Below are positions 17,736 to 25,062 of a stretch of DNA of 63,010 bases, one piece after another. The notes beneath the pieces are model-generated. The model worked only from the letters and a program-made list of their open reading frames with translations, was not told where the DNA came from and made no database searches. This DNA comes from a virus. The stretch covers positions 1-63,010 of the IMG/VR virus record IMGVR_UViG_3300025301_000010. One strand, 5' to 3'. Within the stretch, counting starts at the first letter, position 1. Each line of letters starts with the position of its first letter. The translations under genes were made by a program, and so were the position numbers.

Positions 17736-20441
17736 ATGCCGAACCTGATATCACTGCTAGACGTATATGGGGCTACCACGTATCAATGGGCGGACCGCGT
17801 AGAGGATGGCGCCTTTCCGGGGTACGAGCATATGTTGACCGGGCCGTTTGCAATGACGCAACGTTTGCCCGGCTCGACGGCGCGCGCGATTGTCCAACAG
17901 TCGGTGGAGGCTGCGCTTAATAATGTCCCTGCCGCGGTTGCATTCGGAGGGGCGCTCTATGGGGTGGCGCCGGACGGAACCGACAGCGGCTACGGCGACC
18001 ACCCGTACGGCGGGGGCGGCCCACAAACACTGTCGGAAATTGCTCGAACGGAAGATCTGCTTGGTACACGGGCGCGGGCGCGCCTGTATGACCTAGACGC
18101 CAGTTCGGTCGTTTGGACGATCGAAGGCCAGGTTACCGGGATTTCGCGATCACTGAGCGAAGCGACTTTGACGATCCAGACGGTCGATTTAGAGGCAGCA
18201 CAGAACCCGGTCCCAGCAAAAACGGTCGCGAGTGTTTTTGCGAGCGCGGATCTCTCCGGGACCGATGCGACGAGCGCGCCCGTGATCGTCGTGTTTGGCG
18301 TCATGCGTAAGGTGCGGCTCGTGTTATGCCAGTCCGTCGCCGACACGTCCTATGACTATGGCCCGTTTCGTAAACCGGCAACGGGCTCACTTGTAGTGAA
18401 CAACGTTTATCGCAATGGGCGGCTCGTGGCTGGCGCAGAGTATAGTCTCGTCGAGTCGCCGACCGGGTACCATCTTATTCGGTTTGCGGTTGCACAAACC
18501 GACGCCAACGGGTCGCCGATGACAATCCAGGCGGACGTTACCGCAACAGAGTTTGTCAACCCGGCGCTTGCTATAAAGTTTCTACTGTCCGACGCAAATT
18601 ACGGGCTCGGCAAGAGCGTCAACGCAGCCTCCTTTACCGCGGCCGCGAGCGCGTATACGTCCGCCTCGCTGGCAATCGTTGGGGGTCTCGGCGCTCAGCG
18701 TCCGTGTCTCGATGTCCTCGACGACCTCCTCTTGCACGGCGCGTCACTCAATAAAAACCACGCGGGCGAATTCCTGCTGACGGTCGATCAAGCCTCAATA
18801 CACACGGCGGCGTCTGTGTCCGTCGGGTGCGGCGACGGGGAATGGGAGAACCTGGACGCCGACTCTATTAGTGATAACACGCCGCAAACTTCGGAAGTTA
18901 TCCAGACTTTTATTTTACGCGGCTTACTCGATCCGGGGTTTAGCGGGCACGGGGGTAGCCAATATCTGATCTCCTCGACGCGCACCGATGCGACCCAGGC
19001 GGGCCGGACAGAGACGCGGGACAACCCCTTCTTGGGGACGGCGGCCGTCGTTGAGCGCGAAGGACATTATCGGTGGCATCGGATGATACGCGAGCGCACA
19101 ATGGTCGAGGCTGAGGCGACTTTAGACCTGTCCGTGGTGACGCTCGGAGAGCTCGTGACGATCCATATCCCGGCGCTTTACTATACGGGGCAAGTGCGCG
19201 AAGCGCGGCAAATCGGCTGGCAGTCGAGTCAGCGCGATACCACAATAACGGGCCATTATACCGTTCAGCTCGTCGACTACGACGCGGAGATTTTCACCTT
19301 TGCCGCAGGGGTGGCCACGACGACTACGCACGCCGGGGCCACGGCATTGACTGACTACTACTTTACGCCGCCTGGGGTGGCGTCGAGCTTTACCGTCACG
19401 TCAAGCGGGAGCCTAGGCGGGGCGGGTGGCGATGGTAGCGCGGCGTCAATCGTCCTCTGTCAAGCAACTGCGCCTGCGGTCAACGTTTCGCACCTCCTCT
19501 TCCGGGCGCACCGAGCGAGTCAGGCCGCATACGTCGCCGAAATACAAGTCCCGGTTGCCGCGAGTGCGACGGTGACCGCTGAATTTGAACTCACACCGGG
19601 TGTCAGCTATGACCTGCGCGTGTATGCACAAAATATTGCTAATGACCCGGGCGCGCAGCTGGCAACGGCTGTGGCCGTGACTGGTCATACAGCAGCAGGG
19701 GACGTGACGGCACCGGACAATATCGCGAACGTCGCCGCGACACCCGGAACGGGTAAGGCGGTTGGCGTGTCTTGGGATCGGCTCGATGATCTGACGCTTG
19801 CTGAGTACATTATTTACCGCGACACGTCTGCCGACCCAACGGACGAGCATGCGCGCAGCCGGACAAACTCGTACACCGACACCGAAGTCGCCTATGGGAG
19901 CACATACCACTACCGCGTCAAGGCGATCGACCACAGCGGCAACCCTTCCGACGATTTCAGCAACAACGATAGCGCAAGCGTTGTGCAGGTGGGTAACGCT
20001 GATAGCGCGATCACGGCGAGCGCGCTGACGGCAGGGACACTAACGGTGAATACCTCTGGTGTGAAGATCTCGGCCACGGGTGATTCTGCGCTCAGCTTTA
20101 CCTTTGGCGCGTTTGCTAAAATCAAATGGTGGGCAACGCCGTTCGATGCCGGAACAAATAGCGAGAAAGCCCATATCGGGGCAGGGTCGGCGGGCGGGTT
20201 TAGCGGGTTACAAATTGTTACACCCTCATCGACGAGCGACAATATCCGACTCGGGACGTCCGGTAATTCCTTCACGAATCTTGGGTTGTGGATGACAGGG
20301 AACATCCGCAGCTCAACTAGCATTTTCGACGGGGTGGGTGACAACCCACCCGGCGAGTCATCACCGAACCGCCGGATTAAAATTGAGACGGATGCAGACC
20401 CACCGGTGTTGGTGGGGTACATCTGGGCGAGTGATACATAG
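17736..20441 (+). CDS. Tail tip protein with fibronectin type III domain (A)
   Basis: 901 residues. The N-terminal 550 residues form the hub-like part; around 660-750 there is an FN3-type domain (TAPDNIANVAATPG, then LAEYIIYRDTS, then TYHYRVKAIDHSGNPS). The C-terminal 150 residues are a beta-rich receptor-type region (FAKIKWWATPFD, then AHIGAGS). The right-arm 1125-residue protein matches over its C-terminal half and in the NPALAIKFLLSD..YGL..SVNAA segment. Probably a central tail-tip or host-specificity protein. Confidence 0.75.
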   Translation: MPNLISLLDVYGATTYQWADRVEDGAFPGYEHMLTGPFAMTQRLPGSTARAIVQQSVEAALNNVPAAVAFGGALYGVAPDGTDSGYGDHPYGGGGPQTLSEIARTEDLLGTRARARLYDLDASSVVWTIEGQVTGISRSLSEATLTIQTVDLEAAQNPVPAKTVASVFASADLSGTDATSAPVIVVFGVMRKVRLVLCQSVADTSYDYGPFRKPATGSLVVNNVYRNGRLVAGAEYSLVESPTGYHLIRFAVAQTDANGSPMTIQADVTATEFVNPALAIKFLLSDANYGLGKSVNAASFTAAASAYTSASLAIVGGLGAQRPCLDVLDDLLLHGASLNKNHAGEFLLTVDQASIHTAASVSVGCGDGEWENLDADSISDNTPQTSEVIQTFILRGLLDPGFSGHGGSQYLISSTRTDATQAGRTETRDNPFLGTAAVVEREGHYRWHRMIRERTMVEAEATLDLSVVTLGELVTIHIPALYYTGQVREARQIGWQSSQRDTTITGHYTVQLVDYDAEIFTFAAGVATTTTHAGATALTDYYFTPPGVASSFTVTSSGSLGGAGGDGSAASIVLCQATAPAVNVSHLLFRAHRASQAAYVAEIQVPVAASATVTAEFELTPGVSYDLRVYAQNIANDPGAQLATAVAVTGHTAAGDVTAPDNIANVAATPGTGKAVGVSWDRLDDLTLAEYIIYRDTSADPTDEHARSRTNSYTDTEVAYGSTYHYRVKAIDHSGNPSDDFSNNDSASVVQVGNADSAITASALTAGTLTVNTSGVKISATGDSALSFTFGAFAKIKWWATPFDAGTNSEKAHIGAGSAGGFSGLQIVTPSSTSDNIRLGTSGNSFTNLGLWMTGNIRSSTSIFDGVGDNPPGESSPNRRIKIETDADPPVLVGYIWASDT

Positions 20442-20450
20442 GAAATAATC

Positions 20451-20846
20451 ATGAGCGAGACTTGTGGGCCTGGGCACAAATTGCAGACTGCCGAACATTG
20501 CAGGGTGGTAGCGTACATCGATGCGGCGGGCCAGCCGCAGAAGGTCACGCGGAACCATTGGGTCGTGTGGACGTGCCAGGTTAACACGCTGGAACATCGG
20601 GTCGAGGTGGGGTTCACCTCTTGTTACCATACCGCCGACGGGTGTCACCCGAATCTGACACAAGCTGACCCGCAGGTCACGCATTTGATGCTTACGGACA
20701 ACGAGGACCTCTCGACCGAGCGTAACTACTGGGCCGAGTTGCTCGCCACTGTAGGCGGTGACCCATTCGCCATATCTTCACAAACTGTGCTCGACTACGT
20801 GGCAGATGCTGGGATTCTCCCTTGCGTACCGGAGTCGATCGCGTGA
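20451..20846 (+). CDS. Conserved cysteine-containing phage protein (A copy)
   Basis: 131 residues. It begins MSETCGPGHKLQTAEH and has WVVWTCQVNTLEH, TSCYHTADGCHPNL and a C-terminal DPFAISSQTVLDYVADAGILP. The right-arm gene 37389-37787 shows all these motifs. The repeated Cys and His residues could bind a metal. It follows the FN3 tail protein in both arms. No function known to me. Confidence 0.6.
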   Translation: MSETCGPGHKLQTAEHCRVVAYIDAAGQPQKVTRNHWVVWTCQVNTLEHRVEVGFTSCYHTADGCHPNLTQADPQVTHLMLTDNEDLSTERNYWAELLATVGGDPFAISSQTVLDYVADAGILPCVPESIA

Positions 20847-21151
20847 GCGACATGGGCGAGCTGTTTCGGGGTGAGTATGTCTTGTGGCGGACGTTCGCCT
20901 GGGTGGTCGGCGGACTCTGCTCTATCGCGCTGAGTTTCACTATCGTGCTGTCGCACGTACACGGCGTCGCGCACGCTGAAGCAGAAAAACGGCGCCAACA
21001 AGACGCCGCTCACGTCGACCAGCAAGTCGCTGACGTACGGGCCCAACAGGTCCGTATTTCAGAAAGAGTGGATGTCAATATCCAGTCGCTACGGGACGAG
21101 ATAACCGAGACGCGTAATCTAATCATCGAAGAGATTCGCAAGGGGCGTTGA
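20843..21151 (+). CDS. Membrane-anchored coiled-coil protein (holin- or i-spanin-like)
   Basis: 102 residues. GTG 20843 overlaps the previous stop (GTGA), with ggag upstream; ATG 20852 is an alternative. One membrane segment (TFAWVVGGLCSIALSFTIVL, about residues 13-33) is followed by a long charged coiled coil to the C-terminus. The right-arm protein 60892-61152 has the same design and the similar ending NIEEIRKGR/GALRELQYGR. An inner-membrane spanin subunit or lysis accessory is plausible; no endolysin is visible in module A. Confidence 0.5.
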   Translation: MSDMGELFRGEYVLWRTFAWVVGGLCSIALSFTIVLSHVHGVAHAEAEKRRQQDAAHVDQQVADVRAQQVRISERVDVNIQSLRDEITETRNLIIEEIRKGR

Positions 21152-21170
21152 CCGGTGAGACGGCCCGCGG

Positions 21171-21359
21171 CTACAGAGTGGCGCGTCGTGCCATTTCGTC
21201 GGCGATGAGCCGCCGGACAATCGCCGAACCGTTTGTCTGCGCGCGTAGCCATGCGCGCTGACTAGCTAGAACTTTAATATGGATGGCCTGCGTCTCCTCG
21301 CTCTCGCTCAGGCGTTCCCGTCCGGCGGAATATGTCCGCCTCTCACCTTTTTTGGGCAT
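21171..21359 (-). CDS. Ribbon-helix-helix-like regulator, divergent
   Basis: 62 residues on the opposite strand to all neighbours. The stretch AIHIKVLASQRAWLRAQTNG followed by SAIVRRLIADEMARR fits a beta-ribbon plus two helices of the RHH (Arc/CopG) type. It starts close to a candidate promoter with almost no leader and no ribosome binding site, as for leaderless messages. Its neighbour is a promoter with a perfect palindrome, the likely operator. It probably represses or tunes the early genes. Function inferred. Confidence 0.55.
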   Translation of the reverse strand: MPKKGERRTYSAGRERLSESEETQAIHIKVLASQRAWLRAQTNGSAIVRRLIADEMARRATL

Positions 21360-21367
21360 CGTTAAGA

Positions 21368-21394
21368 GATATACGTCTAGGCGGACCCAGTCAA
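21368..21394 (-). promoter_or_regulatory. Candidate promoter for the divergent regulator
   Basis: On the minus strand TTGACT (21394-21389) and TATATC (21373-21368) are separated by 15 bases. The spacing is shorter than ideal. Transcription would begin within a few bases of the regulator start codon, which fits the missing ribosome binding site. Confidence 0.3.
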
Positions 21395-21434
21395 GCCCCG
21401 CTGAGCCGCAGTAGGTGCGCGCTGCGTAAAGGTG

Positions 21435-21463
21435 TTGACGTTTACCCTTAAGGGTGCTACATT
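21435..21463 (+). promoter_or_regulatory. Sigma70-type promoter of A early genes
   Basis: TTGACG at 21435-21440, a 17-base spacer, and TACATT at 21458-21463. It lies in a 150-base non-coding stretch between the divergent regulator and the first early gene, and is followed by an AT-rich leader and a double GGAGG-type site. Spacing is optimal and both hexamers match consensus in at least four positions. Confidence 0.65.
21444..21455. promoter_or_regulatory. Operator-like perfect palindrome in the promoter spacer
   Basis: acccttaagggt is a perfect 12-base palindrome lying exactly between the -35 and -10 boxes. A dimeric protein bound here would block RNA polymerase. The ribbon-helix-helix-like gene next door is the obvious candidate. 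Binding is inferred. Confidence 0.5.
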
Positions 21464-21513
21464 AAGAGCATAACAAAAACCCTAAACCAAAGAGGAGGAA
21501 GGAGGAAACACTC

Positions 21514-21678
21514 ATGAACATGCGCCAATATGACCGAACACTAAAAGATAAGGATTATTACAACGCATTACGCTACATTGCGGTGTCACGTCGATACCGT
21601 CTACGCGGAGACCAACACACGGCCGACCTTTACCTGCTAAAAGTCGCCAACTTGCGAAAGCGCATGTCAGCCAGCTAA
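21514..21678 (+). CDS. Small early protein, 54 residues
   Basis: Short gene right after the early promoter with a doubled ribosome binding site (aggaggaaggagg). The product is basic and tyrosine-rich (RQYDRTLKDKDYYNALRY, then VSRRYRLRGDQHTADLYLL). It looks like two helices with no cysteine motif. Unknown function; first-gene position suggests an early takeover or regulatory role. Confidence 0.6.
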   Translation: MNMRQYDRTLKDKDYYNALRYIAVSRRYRLRGDQHTADLYLLKVANLRKRMSAS

Positions 21679-21776
21679 GCCACCCACAACAAAAGGGGTC
21701 AGACATGGGCAAGCTATTAAGCGGAAGATCAAGAGCCCGGGGCACTCCCGGCATCCGAGGAGGAGGAGTAGTTCCC

Positions 21777-21965
21777 ATGCGGAAACCGAAAGATTACGAG
21801 CTGATTCGGTGTCCCGAGGCACGATCTAAGCGCACGCATAAACCAGCGCGGGTCTTCGAGGACGGGACGTTCGGTGTCTTGGGGCAACACGGTCATGGGC
21901 ATGCGGTGCCGCGCTGTCCCTATTCAAAACTGCCTGTCCGGATCATTCCACAGGAGGGCCGATAA
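21777..21965 (+). CDS. Small early protein with Cys/His residues
   Basis: 62 residues. ATG 21777 has gaggaggaggag 8 bases upstream; an in-frame ATG at 21705 with a weaker site would add 24 residues. It contains LIRCPEARSKRTHKP and GQHGHGHAVPRCPYSKLP, so a small metal site is possible. Unknown function. Ends directly before the next start. Confidence 0.5.
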   Translation: MRKPKDYELIRCPEARSKRTHKPARVFEDGTFGVLGQHGHGHAVPRCPYSKLPVRIIPQEGR

Positions 21966-22658
21966 ATGGAGAGAGGGCAGTACGGAGAGATACAGAGGGG
22001 GACGATACGGCCGCAGACGCTCAAAACCTTGGACCGGCTGTTGCGGGGGGCTAGCCGATCGGAGCACATCGATGAACACGGCGGCTGGGTTTTCGATTGC
22101 GACTTCGACAGGCACGGCCGCGGCCACGCGACGAATTACGACTATTACGGGTACGGACGGGACTGCCATAGTCGTCGGCTGCTAGCTGTCATACAGATAC
22201 GCAGATTTACCCGGCAACGGAAAAACGGGTGGGGCAATCAGCGGAAATCGTATTTCTTGATCGGACGCAATGAGGACGAAACGTATTTCGCGCACCCGGT
22301 CAGCGCGGGCGTCATCCATAGCGCGATCAAATCCGGTCGCAATGTTGTTCGCGCCTGCCAGGATTGGATTTTCGGCGGCGATTATGGCCGCATGGTGCGC
22401 CAAGGCGACTTCGCGTTTCTGCCCGTACGGAAGCCGGGCGCAGATGCGCAGTGTGTCGCACCAGCGCGCATCTTGCAGGAAAGCCACTATCTTATTGCCG
22501 ACGAGGCGCGAAAAAACGGGCACCTCTACGCGAAGAACCCGAGCCTGTATCATCTGCCGGGGACGCATCCTGACCTCGAGAATCTTCCGGGATGGTGGCG
22601 GCTCATAGAGGGCCGACGCGGGCGCTTTTGGTCTTTCGCCGCGCCGACAGTGGATTAG
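21966..22658 (+). CDS. Unknown early protein, 230 residues
   Basis: Strong ribosome binding site (ggaggg). Distinctive segments are DFDRHGRGHATNYDYYGYG, KSYFLIGRNEDETYFAHPV, MVRQGDFAFLPVRKPG and the end GWWRLIEGRRGRFWSFAAP. The QGDFAFLP stretch followed later by ADEARKNGHLYAKNPSLYH recalls small beta-rich phage proteins, but I cannot assign a family. No membrane segment. It is the longest unknown gene of the A early region. Confidence 0.6.
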   Translation: MERGQYGEIQRGTIRPQTLKTLDRLLRGASRSEHIDEHGGWVFDCDFDRHGRGHATNYDYYGYGRDCHSRRLLAVIQIRRFTRQRKNGWGNQRKSYFLIGRNEDETYFAHPVSAGVIHSAIKSGRNVVRACQDWIFGGDYGRMVRQGDFAFLPVRKPGADAQCVAPARILQESHYLIADEARKNGHLYAKNPSLYHLPGTHPDLENLPGWWRLIEGRRGRFWSFAAPTVD

Positions 22659-22682
22659 GTGGGGAGTCTTAAAAAAACGAAC

Positions 22683-22714
22683 CCCGAGGATCGCCCGTAC
22701 GGGACGATCTCGGG
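22683..22714. terminator. Extended hairpin between early genes
   Basis: cccgag..ctcggg arms with gatcg/cgatc pairing (one bulged G) close on the palindrome ccgtacgg. The stem is about 10 base pairs plus the inner 4. An A-run (taaaaaaac) lies before it rather than a T-run after it, so on the minus strand it would look more like a terminator than on the plus strand. Tentative. Confidence 0.35.
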
Positions 22715-22731
22715 CCACCCTATGTCTAGGC

Positions 22732-22986
22732 ATGGGCACGAATTGGGGTAATATGCGGGTAGCGACGAGTTTTGGTTGTGAGAGCTGCGGGCAAATTAGT
22801 CCGGCCTGTAGCAAAGGGGTGTGCAGTGTATGCGGATCGGCCGCGGTATACTGTCTGGCGCGACGGTCAGCCGCCGAGCAAGACCATTGGGACCGACAGC
22901 AGCGATACCACCGGCGCCGTGCGTACAGCAAAAGGCGGCGTCAAATCCTGCTGCCGGAGGCGCATCCGCGCGAGGAGGAGAGGTAA
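22732..22986 (+). CDS. Small zinc-ribbon-like basic protein
   Basis: 84 residues from ATG 22732, or 77 from ATG 22753. FGCESCGQISPACSKGVCSVCGS holds four or more cysteines in CxxC spacing, typical of a treble-clef or zinc ribbon. The C-terminal half is very basic (RQQRYHRRRAYSKRRRQ). Likely nucleic-acid binding. Neither start has a strong ribosome binding site. Function unknown. Confidence 0.45.
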   Translation: MGTNWGNMRVATSFGCESCGQISPACSKGVCSVCGSAAVYCLARRSAAEQDHWDRQQRYHRRRAYSKRRRQILLPEAHPREEER

Positions 22987-23223
22987 ATGGTTTTACATTA
23001 CGGGTGTGGATGCCGCACGACGACACGGCGGACAGTAGGCGTGGTGTATGTCCCGCGCGTGTGCCAGCTCCACGAGCTGCCCCGTGTGACCGTGGAGAAG
23101 AAGTGTCAGCGGTGCCACAATTGGCATGCTGGCCGCTGTCGGGGCGTACCGATCGAAGTCGCGCTGATCGTGATCGGGTTGGTCGCGCTGATGGCTGCCT
23201 CTATCGTCGCCTGGACAATATAA
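22987..23223 (+). CDS. Small membrane protein with cysteine motifs
   Basis: 78 residues behind gaggagagg. The N-terminal half has CGCRTTTRR, then KKCQRCHNWHAGRC (CxxC and a later Cys/His pair). The C-terminal 22 residues (VALIVIGLVALMAASIVAWTI) form one membrane helix. A tail-anchored metal-binding protein; a lysis or membrane-takeover role is possible but unproven. Confidence 0.5.
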   Translation: MVLHYGCGCRTTTRRTVGVVYVPRVCQLHELPRVTVEKKCQRCHNWHAGRCRGVPIEVALIVIGLVALMAASIVAWTI

Positions 23224-23237
23224 CGCCCGCGGAATTC

Positions 23238-23266
23238 TTGACGGCGGTAGGCGGGTCGGGTACTAT
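23238..23266 (+). promoter_or_regulatory. Second sigma70-type promoter
   Basis: TTGACG at 23238-23243, 17-base spacer, TACTAT at 23261-23266, in the gap 23224-23361. The -35 hexamer is identical to that of the promoter at 21435. It would drive the genes from 23362 on. The spacer is GC-rich and has no palindrome, unlike the first promoter. Confidence 0.6.
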
Positions 23267-23285
23267 GGGGGTCAACCTTCTCTCC

Positions 23286-23323
23286 GCGGCGGGGGCCACT
23301 CTTCTCCTGGTGCCGCCCGCCGC
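23286..23323 (+). other. Hairpin in the leader after the second promoter
   Basis: A perfect 8-bp stem gcggcggg (23286-23293) / cccgccgc (23316-23323) encloses a second partial stem (ggccac / gtgcc). It begins about 13 bases after the expected transcription start. A C-run follows rather than a T-run. A structured leader that protects or controls the message is possible. Confidence 0.4.
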
Positions 23324-23361
23324 ACCCCCCCCTTGCCGGACAGGTAGAGTGCCTACAGACT

Positions 23362-23892
23362 ATGGGGGGCAACAAAAACAAAACTGTATCACGACCGGTG
23401 GCCGCCACAGCGAGTGGCGAGGCGGTGGCGAGCCTGGTATACCTACAGGCGCGTATGGCCGACCGCGCCGCCGAAAGGCTACTGGCTGCCGATTTGTTGC
23501 CGCCGGACCTGCCACACTCCCAATCCCACTCGCACGGGCGGTCGGCTGCTCCGATACGTGGGCCGCGGCTCACGGGGCATGCGGCAGGGCCGGAGAAAAT
23601 CTGCTGGGCGGTGCTTATGCGGGCGTTTGACGACCTCGACCGAGGGGGCCGGACAGGGGCGGCAGTCGGGACAAAACGGCAAAATGTACTAGCCGCACGC
23701 GATGCGCTGCGGTGGGTCTTACGGCCAGACCTGCCGTGTTTATTTTCGTTTTCAGAGGTTTGTTCTACGCTCGGCATTGACGTCACAGCAGCGCGCGCCT
23801 ACGCGCGGGACGTAGTGGCGCCCATTGTCGACCAGATGTACCCGCCGCACGCGACGGGGCGAGACGTGAGGAGGCGATATGGATTGGGATGA
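23362..23892 (+). CDS. Phage protein of the W-x-A-V-L...VC family (A member)
   Basis: 176 residues. The C-terminal half has KICWAVLMRAFDDLD, an arginine-rich link, LAARDALRWVLRPD and LFSFSEVCSTLGIDVTAARAY. The same pattern occurs in two right-side genes (34377-34793 and 34784-35146). I know this pattern as a widespread small phage family of unknown function, often near late-gene switches or terminase, with a helix-turn-helix-like end. A regulatory role is a guess. Ribosome binding site is weak. Confidence 0.5.
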   Translation: MGGNKNKTVSRPVAATASGEAVASLVYLQARMADRAAERLLAADLLPPDLPHSQSHSHGRSAAPIRGPRLTGHAAGPEKICWAVLMRAFDDLDRGGRTGAAVGTKRQNVLAARDALRWVLRPDLPCLFSFSEVCSTLGIDVTAARAYARDVVAPIVDQMYPPHATGRDVRRRYGLG

Positions 23893-24289
23893 GTTCGTGG
23901 TCGAAGAAAAGAAGTACATGAGCACTGACGATGTCCCGGACGTCGGCGAAGTGGTCACGGTCACAGAGTGTGGCCGCGAGGAGATGGCTAACCGCAAGGC
24001 TGAGCAGGACCCGCGTGCGCCCGCGTACGTGACGAAACTGGTCTTGCATTTCGCCGAAAAAACGCCGGGCTTTGTCTGCAATCGTACACAAACGCGCGCG
24101 CTACAGCGGATCGTCGCGCCGAGTCCTGACACCGATGCGCTGATCGGACGTCAGATAATCCTGCGCCGCGTACCACTGCCGCAGGCATACAACGGGCATA
24201 GTCATACAGTCGAGATCGTGGCCGTGCCGTCGAGCCTCCCAGCCGCCCCGCCGCCGAGCGCACCTACAGCAGCGCCGGTGCCGCGCTGA
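23879..24289 (+). CDS. Unknown early protein, 136 residues
   Basis: Good site (gaggagg) before the ATG. It starts acidic (DWDEFVVEEKKYMSTDDVPDVGE), has AYVTKLVLHFAEKTPGFVCN and ends in a proline/alanine-rich tail. The order beta-strand, LIGRQIILRRVPLP suggests a small beta-barrel. Its place before a nuclease and a primase suggests a replication or single-strand-binding accessory. Not assigned. Confidence 0.5.
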   Translation: MDWDEFVVEEKKYMSTDDVPDVGEVVTVTECGREEMANRKAEQDPRAPAYVTKLVLHFAEKTPGFVCNRTQTRALQRIVAPSPDTDALIGRQIILRRVPLPQAYNGHSHTVEIVAVPSSLPAAPPPSAPTAAPVPR

Positions 24290-24375
24290 GGCGACGTCGA
24301 CGCGGTCGGGGGTGACCCGCAGGACATCATTCAGGGAGACTGGCCTATAGTCCAACGGAAGAGGAGGAGGTCGAG

Positions 24376-25062
24376 ATGAAGTGGGACGAATTCACTCGGA
24401 CATTAAAAGTTCACCAAAAGTACCACATCGGCGGTCAGCAGGTGCCGTCCGTCACAACAGTTTTGCAAAATATCGGGTGGAAGACGGCTGGCTTGCTACG
24501 GTGGGCCGAGCGGATACACGCGGAAGACCGCGACCAAAACCAAGAACGGGACGCGGCTGCCGCCGTAGGGGCCACTGCGCATTATTTGGTGCAATGCTGG
24601 GTCAATGAGACGGAGCCTGACCTATCGAGGGTCGCGCCGATCCATGCGGAATTCGCGATGCAGGCTTATGCCAACTTCCAGCGGTGGGTGGGGCAAACCG
24701 AGGTGCAGCCGATAGCATCCGAGGTTAAAGTCTTGTCGGCCCAGTATCGCTATGGTGGGACCGCGGACCTGATATGTCAGATCGACGGCGTGCGGACGCT
24801 CGTCGACCTGAAAACGTCCGGCGGGGATACCGTGTACGCCGAAAGCAAAATCCAAGTGGCCGCCTATGCTCTCGCCTACAACGAGGAGCACGACGACGCG
24901 CCGGTTCGACGTCTGTGTGTGCTACAGATGGGCCGCGAGACGGGCGCCTGCGTCGCCCACTTTTTGTCGCCGGAGGAGTGGGCCGCCGGACAAGACGCGT
25001 TCCTGCGCGCGCGAGACTTGCACGAGCTACGCAAGACCCTCAACAAGAAGGCCCGCCGGTGA
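24376..25062 (+). CDS. PD-(D/E)XK nuclease (RecB/Cas4-like)
   Basis: 228 residues with gaggaggagg before the ATG. It shows the RecB-type order: a histidine (TAHYLVQCW), the aspartate in YRYGGTADLICQI (about residue 133), the D-x-K pair in LVDLKTSGG and the glutamine/tyrosine motif QVAAYALAY. That is a complete active site for a restriction-fold DNA exonuclease. It is coupled to the primase gene by a 4-base overlap, so a role in replication or recombination of module A is likely. Confidence 0.82.
   Translation: MKWDEFTRTLKVHQKYHIGGQQVPSVTTVLQNIGWKTAGLLRWAERIHAEDRDQNQERDAAAAVGATAHYLVQCWVNETEPDLSRVAPIHAEFAMQAYANFQRWVGQTEVQPIASEVKVLSAQYRYGGTADLICQIDGVRTLVDLKTSGGDTVYAESKIQVAAYALAYNEEHDDAPVRRLCVLQMGRETGACVAHFLSPEEWAAGQDAFLRARDLHELRKTLNKKARR

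Noticed and set aside
22821-23630. 269-codon open frame over several small early genes
   Set aside because: It runs in a third frame over three genes with ribosome sites and cysteine motifs, and across a promoter. Its composition (Ala, Arg, Pro, Gly) is what high-GC DNA gives by chance.
24335-24375. tRNA-like 5' half before the PD-(D/E)XK nuclease gene
   Set aside because: ggcctatagtccaacgg resembles a D-arm start, but no cloverleaf follows, and the end is the ribosome binding site of the nuclease gene.
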